Of a stretch of DNA of 64,000 bases, positions 57,877-64,000 are shown in pieces. Positions within the stretch are counted from its first letter, which is position 1. The number at the start of each line of letters is the position of its first letter. The DNA is from Hyposmocoma kahamanoa (taxonomy: Eukaryota; Arthropoda; Insecta; Lepidoptera; Cosmopterigidae): NCBI RefSeq assembly GCF_003589595.1, contig NW_020654810.1:14756386-14820385 (forward strand). Reading direction: 5' to 3'. The notes under the pieces were generated by a model. It had not been told where the DNA came from. It saw nothing but the letters and a program-made list of their open reading frames with translations, and searched no databases. Both the position numbers and the translations under genes were made by a program.

Positions 57877-58314
57877 TTAATAATTCGAAATCAATTCAAT
57901 GTCAATTACAAAATACAAAATAGATTTAAAAGGAAAATATTCACTTACTATTTGTGTGTGCAAGATACAACTTCGCACACAATCAACTATAAAGGAGGAG
58001 TCGAATCGCCCTGATATCACTCTCAGGATGGAATTGGAACTGGCCCGTACTCTACGTATCAACGAGGCAGTTTTCTTTCGCTTAATGGCGTGAAAATCAT
58101 CTATGTGCGCCTGCGCAAACATGCCTGAAGCACTACAGAACCGGGGCAGTCCCAACAACATCCTAAAGGCGTTGTTATACTGGATCCGCAGTGCGCCGAG
58201 AGACCGCTGCGTGTGGCTGGTCCACAGGCTGCATGTGTACAACACTTGACGATAGGATCTAATTAGTGTTACTTTAACTGGAATACTACAGCGCGCAAAC
58301 CTGCGGGTCAACAT
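57877..58314 (-). pseudogene. Non-LTR retrotransposon RT, C-terminal fragment
   Basis: The 145-residue minus-strand frame contains VTLIRSYRQVLYTCSLWTSH, then YNNAFRMLLGLPRFCSASGM and FHAIKRKKTASLIRR. These match the SYC--LY---LW and YN-A-R-LL--PR--SAS-MF pattern found downstream of the RT core in CR1/Daphne-like and related non-LTR elements. The frame is open, but no RT catalytic box is included and the last 30 residues are AT-encoded and unrelated. The clade is not certain. Confidence 0.65.
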
Positions 58315-58540
58315 ATTACATGTATGTATATAATAGAAGAAAAGGTTGTAATGTCGCCCCTACTTTGTTTTATTGGTCTCATTTAAAAAATACTTGACGA
58401 AGAAATCATATATATACGTTATAGTGACCTTTATTCATTTACCTATGCATACTTTACAATACAATAAATAAAATAACCACAGTATAATAAAAAATATATG
58501 TATTTAAAAAATAATCAAATTTCGCAACTCGAGATCAAGA
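58315..58540. other. AT-rich non-coding DNA
   Basis: No recognised feature. Confidence 0.4.
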
Positions 58541-58814
58541 GAGGGTTATTAAATGTATTGACCTTAATCAAAAATCTATCGGCAAATGAAATAAAATCGC
58601 AGATGTAATATTCGCCTTCAGGACCTGCACATGCTGTATGAGCCCATAAATTGCAACTCTGACATTGAATCCACTCCTCTCCACGTCTGTCGTTAGAATA
58701 CCTGGTATCGCAGAATATGCAGTTTATACCTGAGCCTTCAGATATCCTATTTGGGTAGACGTGTCGTCGTCATATTCAGAGTCCGTTTCTATAATAGTTT
58801 CATTTTCAGAGCAA
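58541..58814 (-). pseudogene. pogo/Tigger-type transposase C-terminal zinc finger, fragment
   Basis: On the minus strand the reading GINCIFCDTRYSNDRRGEEW then IQCQSCNLWAHTACAGPEGE then YYICDF gives a PHD-like C-x2-C...C-x2-C...H-x3-C...C pattern. I know this arrangement from the C-terminus of many insect pogo-type DDE proteins. Upstream is the acidic stretch ETDSEYDDDTS, common before the finger, with a frame change between. No DDE domain is visible to the right because an RTE element begins there. It is a truncated remnant; a PHD finger of a host protein is the alternative. Confidence 0.55.
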
Positions 58815-58947
58815 CTAGCTAACCTCACCTGCAAGTGGTGCGCCTGCTGATAGACGTACGAGGCTCTAGCGAGGGGTTTTCCCTTTCGGGGGTTGGGAGG
58901 TCAGACGGCAGTCGCTCCCGTAAAAACCAACACCGCCACATCAACTT

Positions 58948-59766
58948 ATGGAAGTCGTCAACAGAAGGATATGGCATAGGGATAGGGCGCAGCCGCAAAA
59001 CGGCGCGCAGGAGCCTCGCCCAACTTCTGTGGCAAGTGAACTAGGGCTACCATGTCAAGGGTGGGCACGGTTAAAGAGGCGAGCCCCTACCCATCACAGG
59101 AAGCTCCGCTTTGCCACGTGGAACATTGGCACGCTGACTGGACGCGCGAGGGAGCTAGCAGACATGCTTTCCAGGCGGAGGGTCGCCGTGGCTTTCCTGC
59201 AGGAGACTCGGTGGAAAGGCAGCAGATCCCGGCTCATTGGGAATGGCTACAAGCTGATCTACACCGGTGCTCCTGGGGGCGTGAACGGGGTGGCCGTGGT
59301 GCTCTCCGAGGAGTTTCAGGATCACGTCCTGGAAGTGAAACGCTTTAGCGACCGGCTTATAGTAGTCAGAGTGCTTATCGAAGGAGTCGTGACCCACTTG
59401 ATAAGCGCCTACGCACTTCAGGCCGGTTGCAGCGACACGGACAGGGCGAGGTTCTGGGATCAACTCGGGGAAGTGCTGAGTGCCATTCCTTTGTCGCAGG
59501 CAGTCGTCTTGGGTGGCGACCTGAACGGTCATGTGGGTAAGGCGTGCGAAGGGTTCGAGCAGGTCCACGTTGGCTACGGGTACGGCAGTCTCTACGCGGA
59601 TCGAGGAGACATCCTCACAACGTGTGCGGCGGCCGACCTCGCCATCGTGAACACGTTCTTTAAAAAGAACCCCGAGCATTTAATCACCTACAGGAGCGGC
59701 GGACACGCCACCCAAATCGATTTCCTACTCACCAGGAGACACCATATCAGCAAAGTGGCCAGGTGA
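58948..59766 (+). pseudogene. RTE endonuclease domain
   Basis: The APE-like endonuclease nicks chromosomal DNA to prime reverse transcription. The 272-residue frame shows KLRFATWNIGTLTGRARELA, then FLQETRWKGSRS (catalytic Glu), VVLGGDLNGHVGK (Asp and Asn), YADRGDIL and GGHATQIDFLLTRR (catalytic Asp and terminal part). All key endonuclease residues that I can place seem intact except that the usual final SDH triad would fall after the stop at 59764-59766. Residues 1 to about 50 are the leader. The frame is then lost until 59868. The same proteins are often named craniofacial development protein 2-like in insect annotations. Confidence 0.8.
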
Positions 59767-59867
59767 GAGTCTCACTGCGCAACACCGTCTTCTTGTCATG
59801 GATCTCTGCGTAAAGTCGGCCGACAAGCCCGCTGAGTGCTGCCGACGCCAAATCAGATGGTGGCGGC

Positions 59868-61035
59868 TTGATGGGACGTAGTACTACGTCCCAGGAGTTC
59901 ATCTTAGCGATCGGCGATAAATGCGCCGACACTGAAGGTAATCTAGTCCAGAACCACTGGGACAACATTCAGGCTGCCATATCTGAGCCGGCGAAAGCGG
60001 TGCTGGGCATGTCCAAAGGTGGTCGCAAATGTGACAAAGAAAGTTGGTGGTGGAACGACACAGTCCAGAGGGAGGTGAGAGTGAAGAAAGCCCTCTTCAA
60101 AACGTGGCAAGCGTCCGGATTTTCTGAAGACCGCGAAGCATATAGGGATGCCAAACGTGCCGCTAAGAAAGCTGTAGCCAGAGCCAGACGGGACCACTTG
60201 CAGCCGTTGTATGACATGTTGGAATCGTCTGAGGGGCAGAAGCTTACCTTTACTGCTGGCACGTTCGATGGTCTTAGCGGCACAAGATATTTCCAAGTGT
60301 CACTGCATTAAAGACCCTCATGGCAACCTTATATGCGAGGTCGACGCGGTGAAGGAGAGATGGCGCTCATATTTCCACGAGCTGTTGAATCAGCAGCACA
60401 GAGAGGTGCAGCCACCGGTCCTCCCTCCGAATCAGGGACTAGTGCGACCGGCAACGCTTGAGGAAGTCCACTTAGCTCTTCGTCGCATGAAGAATCGGAA
60501 AGCTGTCGGACTCGATGGGGTTCCCATCGAGGCCTGGAAGGCAATGGGTCCCCGTGGTGTGGGCATCCTTACCGGCCTCTTTAATCGCGTGCTCCTCACC
60601 GGTAAAATCCCTAACCAATGGAGACTGAGTATTATCACTCCAGTCTTCAAAGGGAAGGGATCGGTGCAGGAGTGTGGCGATTATCGGAGCATAAAAGTCA
60701 TGTCCCACACCATGAAGCTCTTCGAGCGTATAATAGACTCTCGGATCCGACAGGAGAGTGCTGTCTCGGAGGGTCAATATGGGTTTCGGCCTGGTCTTGG
60801 GACCATGGATCCTGTTTTTGCCCTAAGGGTCATCATGGAGCAATTCTCCATGATGACCCTTAGGGCTAAAACAGATTGAAGAATACTCCTCTGCATTTCA
60901 TGTTTCTTGACATGCAGAAGGCCTTCGACTGTATCCCCCGTGTAATGATCTGGTGGGCACTGAGATCCAAAGGGGTACCAGAAGCTTATATTGACATCTT
61001 CTGTCACACCTCTCACACGACGGCGAAGACCATTT
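59868..61035 (+). pseudogene. RTE linker and reverse transcriptase, with hairpin disruption
   Basis: Frame 59868-60311 carries the linker (KESWWWNDTVQREVRVKKAL, REAYRDAKRAAKKAVARARR). A shift leads into 60211-60879 with CIKDPHGNLICEVDAVKERW, MKNRKAVGLDGVPIEAWKAM, FNRVLLTGKIPNQWRLSIIT and GQYGFRPGLGTMDPVFALRV, the early RT motifs. A perfect inverted duplication (60812-60874) then interrupts the frame. The following motif A region resumes in another frame as LHFMFLDMQKAFDCIPRVMI. The YADD box is absent because the element is truncated at 61035. Confidence 0.8.
60812..60874. repeat. 29-bp inverted duplication inside RTE RT
   Basis: Arms 60812-60840 and 60846-60874 pair at 28 of 29 positions with loop caatt. 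The left arm is ordinary coding (FALRVIMEQF context); the right arm is its inverted copy and introduces a stop. Confidence 0.85.
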
Positions 61036-61049
61036 TATCTTATGTGTAA

Positions 61050-61370
61050 CATACTCTTACAGGATGCAGGAGTTTACAAATTTCACTGCGAACGTTCTCT
61101 TATATTGGACAAACGAAGCGAAGTATTTGTACCCGCGTCAAAGAATATATAGCTGATGTCAAACAACGTCGCGTAAAAAAGTCTTTAGTCTGCGAGCATG
61201 TAATGGATAAATCTACACATACTTAATTAAGTCCGACAAACCCCAGGTCCTTGAAAAAGAAATCAGTTATCTACCCAGGATGCTATGAGAAAAGAACATC
61301 CTAATTCCAATAGGGAAGATGGTTTCTCCATCTAGATCCCAAACTAGTGGTTAGTGTGGGATCCGGTATT
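61050..61370 (+). pseudogene. Penelope-like element, GIY-YIG endonuclease fragment
   Basis: Penelope-like elements pair an RT with a C-terminal GIY-YIG nuclease. In shifting plus-strand frames the sequence reads AGVYKFHC, then SYIGQTKRSICTRVKEYIAD, then KSLVCEHVMD, then KEISYLPRML and RKEHPNSNREDGFSI. These match the GVY-I-C---YIGQT-R----R--EH--D signature, the AEH motif, and the (I)E(I)-K-P-N-N-EDG end of the nuclease region. At least three shifts or stops break it and the RT is missing. It begins within a few bases of the end of the RTE fragment. Confidence 0.75.
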
Positions 61371-61654
61371 TTCTCTGATGAAAAATCCCAAGCAGACATA
61401 ACACTGCAGTAATAATTAATACGTTTTAATTTATTCTAATTGCCATTAATAATTAATAATGAATTTAATTTAATGAAAATTCATACTGTTAAAAGAAAAT
61501 AATATGTAAAACATATTATGTAACGTAAAATGATATGTTCTTTAAAAAATTTAAAAATAAGGTATGTCATTAATAACTTTTGTAAATATAATGAAAAATA
61601 GGGTGGTTTGCATTAATATTAGACATAACTCATTGATGACTTTACTATCTCAGT
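61371..61654. other. AT-rich non-coding DNA
   Basis: No recognised feature apart from the possible worn 3' end of the Penelope-like fragment. Confidence 0.4.
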
Positions 61655-61730
61655 TAGCCCGTGTAAAGGGCCCGGAACGTTTCGGTTTGCTTGAAAATTT
61701 AGATTCGAAAAAATAGTGTCATTTCCTATA
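61655..61730. repeat. Dispersed repeat family J, copy 5 (partial)
   Basis: Contains cccgtgtaaagggcccggaac, gtttcggtttg and gattcgaaaaaatagtgtc, matching the inner and one outer block of the family. Confidence 0.5.
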
Positions 61731-61982
61731 TAAAAAATACACCACATATTATAAACATAAAGTAAGATACTAAGTGCAATATTTTATTTTTATTGAATAT
61801 CTTGAAGTTTTGACTGTCATGACACTCACCTATTTTTTATACGAGTAGTTTGTTATTAGTTTGGTCTTAGTAGCGACATCTCTCGCCAGGAATGGTAGCT
61901 GTAAAGGTACTAACTGGGTGATAAATCTTTTATAGATTTCTCATAGATGGCGCTACAAATAAAAAGTCGTTGAAAAACCAAG
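61731..61982. other. AT-rich DNA with gcgctaca motif
   Basis: Includes atagatggcgctacaa near 61945, a phrase frequent in insect short repeats. Nothing more is supported. Confidence 0.35.
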
Positions 61983-62032
61983 TACAAAGACACGACGCAA
62001 GTACATAGAAAAATTCGTGAGGTCCGCTGGTT

Positions 62033-62106
62033 CGTTCCGTGGCTTAGTTGGTATAGCGTCTGGCACGGTAAGCTAGGAGACGTTGGTTCGAATCCGGCCG
62101 GATCGA
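62033..62106 (+). tRNA. tRNA-like sequence with abnormal anticodon loop (probable pseudogene or SINE head)
   Basis: Folded by eye, a 7-bp acceptor stem (cgttccg with cggatcg, 6 of 7 paired), a short D arm with agttggta loop, and a T arm (gttgg, ttcgaat, ccggc) are all present. The A box tggcttagttgg and B box ggttcgaatcc are excellent. The anticodon stem tctgg pairs with ctagg, but the loop cacggtaag has 9 bases and no T at the position before the anticodon, so no isotype can be given. It is flanked by inverted repeats (61983-62016 and 62109-62136). Confidence 0.4.
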
Positions 62107-62224
62107 GAGAATTTTTCTGAGTGGTCGATCTTTGTATTAAGAATTATAACAAACTAGTGGAGTAATTTAACAAAAAATAATTGAATATCACATATAATTG
62201 TATAAAGATTTTTAGTGGCTGTAG

Positions 62225-62510
62225 AGCTCCTTGTGAAACAGTTCGTCCTGGGAAATATTGCCATCTTACCTATTTCAGCCGCCAAGCAGTAATGTGAGCA
62301 TTACTGCGTTCCGGTTTAAGGGTGCTAGTGAAATTCAGTAATTTCACCAGCACTCTTGAGACATAAGTTAACAAGTCTCATATGCCAGTGCATATGAGAC
62401 TTGTTAACTTATGTCTCAGGGTGACAGGCACAGTGTCCCTCAGATCTTTGCGATCTAAAGCACTAAGTGACACTGCAACTTCTATGGACAGCCCCATAAC
62501 CATTGACTTA
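62225..62510 (+). repeat. SINE-like repeat family A, copy 6, with double fold-back
   Basis: Starts ccttgtgaaacagttcgtcc and runs through tttcagccgccaagcag, gcattactgcgttccgg, then two hairpins (62322-62353 and 62357-62418) in place of the normal gaaatta-to-tctcagg segment, then ccctcagatctttgcg and cactaagtgacactgc. The second hairpin has perfect 28-bp arms (62357-62384 and 62391-62418). Confidence 0.75.
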
Positions 62511-62789
62511 CAATTATATGGACGTCGGGTCCGCGCTAAAAAGTGTCCGCACTTATAAGGCGCTAAAATCGTATACAGAGCGCTACAAACTCCGCTTTAG
62601 TCTTCATTTGTTCTACTGACAGCGCGATACTGCGATGACATTACAATTTAAATTTCGAATAGGTTGACTTGGGACATTTTTTTCGTGGTTTTTGTATTAG
62701 ACCCGTCGTCCATTTATTTGTAAGTCAATGCCCATAACTTTTTACATTAGTTTTGATTATAGTGACCCTCCCTACGCGAACCTTAGGGT
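62511..62789. other. Non-coding DNA
   Basis: No recognised feature. Confidence 0.4.
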
Positions 62790-62993
62790 ATACGAGAAGG
62801 GACTATAACCTGTGCACGCACAGGAACCTTACAAGTTCAGGTTCTGACCCCAAATCAGCCAGTGTACAAGGTTGTTACAGACCTCTGTGACTTGACTCCA
62901 TCCGGTTCTCGAGAGGCTAGTGCCTCGAGTGAGCCGCCCCGGGTGCACGTACAGTACCCTCCCTATTTTCCAGAAAGGTACCGGAGCTGTTCT
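62790..62993. repeat. GC-rich dispersed repeat, second copy
   Basis: Shares with 25690-25840 the order gggactataacctgtgc, gaggctagtgcctcgagtg, agccgccccgggtgcacgt, ctattttccagaaagg and taccggagctg. It ends where a family A tail begins. Confidence 0.6.
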
Positions 62994-62996
62994 TCA

Positions 62997-63058
62997 CCTA
63001 TGGACAGCGTATTGCTTAACACCAGGCACCCCATTTGTCCATCCCGTCACTTGGTATC
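62997..63058 (+). repeat. SINE-like repeat family A, copy 7 (3' tail only)
   Basis: Reads ctatggacagcgtattgc, ttaacaccaggcacc and ttgtccatcccgtcacttgg, the last part of the family, directly joined to the GC-rich repeat. Confidence 0.65.
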
Positions 63059-63927
63059 AACTTTGTGTGGTGCCAGTCGCGACCGCTAACTCAGATTTGG
63101 CTGGGAAATGCAATGCGTTCCTAGCATCGATCTCAAGAATAGTTTTAGACCGTATGATTACCTGTGATGTAAAATTGATTCTTTATGATATCGCAAACGA
63201 TTAACGCAGTGCTTGGACTGAGCCAAACTTACTCACAGATGACTGTTTCAAATTCCAGTTCCACACTAGATTACCGTAGTTTACGTATAAAATAAATGGA
63301 TTTCCAGCAATCTTAGGTACATCGGCCAAGATCCTATTGATAGCATGGGTGCACATTTTGATTAAATTACAAAACTTTTTTTGTTTAAATTCTCATTATT
63401 TTGATTTAAGCTGTCACAATTTTCACACACTATTTGATTTTTAGTTCAGGACTGAATGAATGAACGTCGAGGTAATTAAAATATGTTTTATACATGATTA
63501 AGTCACGGACTACAAATCAAATTATGAATTCTCATTAATACTTTATATTATGGTATGTACTACCCTACTATTTTATAAATATTTATATACAATATCTGCA
63601 TCAGACCCAGCAACTTATTTTTGCACGTACTGTACATACCTTTTGGTTTATTAAAAACTAAACACGTTTTTTTAGTTACGATTTCGTAAGTTGTAACTTT
63701 TCACGATCCGCTGTAATTGCATCAAGCTATTACACTTTTTAAGGCATCGATATTTATTAATACCCGTGAGTAAATAAATACGTTTAACCCCTTTCTTTTA
63801 CAAGTATGATAAGAATGTCTAAAATTTTTAGTAGTCTTATCTTTTTACAAGGGGCTTGTTATTAGTGTAATTAATATTTGTACGATGTAAGTTGCCATTC
63901 TCATTATGGTTAATTATGATGTATTGT
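63059..63927. other. AT-rich non-coding DNA
   Basis: No recognised gene or repeat. Confidence 0.4.
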
Positions 63928-64000
63928 ATCTTGGATTTAGAAATGAGTGCCACATTCGTAATGAGCACCCCCAAGTACCTCGAAAATGATACCCATATTG
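63928..64000. repeat. Dispersed repeat cut by the right edge
   Basis: The phrase atcttggatttagaaa, followed by attcgtaat, also occurs at 57388-57425. The continuation cccccaagtacctcgaaaatg is only seen here; the repeat runs out of the window. Confidence 0.5.

Larger units (their letters stand above)
58815..61035 (+). mobile_element. RTE-clade non-LTR retrotransposon (3'-truncated, broken)
   Basis: Contains a 5' leader (58815-58947), an APE-type endonuclease, a linker region and the first part of the RT. It ends abruptly in the RT after GVPEAYIDIF, where Penelope-like sequence begins. No target duplication is identifiable. Its base composition is markedly GC-richer than its flanks. Confidence 0.8.

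Noticed and set aside
59155..59679. 174-codon minus-strand ORF
   Set aside because: Antisense shadow of the RTE endonuclease frame.

Overview
The window looks like AT-rich, gene-poor eukaryotic nuclear DNA, most likely from a lepidopteran insect (moth or butterfly). This is inferred from several tRNA-derived SINE families (one with a GATGATGA-type tail), R1-, RTE- and Jockey-type non-LTR retrotransposons, mariner, PIF/Harbinger-like and pogo-like transposase remnants, a Penelope-like fragment and many short fold-back elements. No operon, CRISPR array, rRNA gene or intact long host gene is visible. Nearly every recognisable protein-coding stretch is a decayed transposable element (TE). The species is not determinable from the sequence alone.

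Layout. 1-15 kb: AT-rich DNA with one tRNA-type SINE, copies of three or four short repeat families and two MITE families. 15.17-18.88 kb: a 5'-truncated R1-clade retrotransposon bounded by an 18-bp target-site duplication and interrupted by a 1.5-kb nested insertion that carries two LTR-like direct repeats and terminal hairpins. 19-31 kb: SINEs, a striking fold-back with two internal hairpins (23.26-23.48 kb), a GC-rich dispersed repeat (25.7-26.6 kb) and a Jockey-type fragment. 31.4-40.2 kb: reverse-strand RNase H and terminal remnants of a Jockey-type element, a PIF/Harbinger-like fragment, SINEs, MITEs, a 4-unit tandem array and a small retroelement insertion with a 15-bp TSD. 41-51 kb: CG-dinucleotide-rich short elements, a mariner copy broken by one stop codon within its surviving part, SINEs and another Jockey-type RT/C-terminal fragment.

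52.4-54.6 kb is the only place with good evidence for host-type genes. There is a GC-rich (CpG-island-like) block that ends on the minus strand in a consensus splice donor, so it may be a non-coding first exon. About 1.2 kb away on the plus strand, a two-exon THAP zinc-finger domain runs in the opposite direction. No single open reading frame shows the THAP domain; it appears when a canonical GT-AG intron is removed.

54.6-63 kb is dense in TEs: a Jockey RT fragment, SINE copies, a second mariner, (GAGT)n/(GCGT)n microsatellites forming a hairpin, a pogo-type C-terminal zinc finger, an RTE retrotransposon (endonuclease plus RT) joined directly to a Penelope GIY-YIG fragment, and a tRNA-like sequence inside inverted repeats. 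A recurring theme is short, perfect or nearly perfect inverted duplications inside otherwise decayed TEs (7.3, 31.6, 31.9, 60.8 and 62.4 kb), which look like recent template-switch events.
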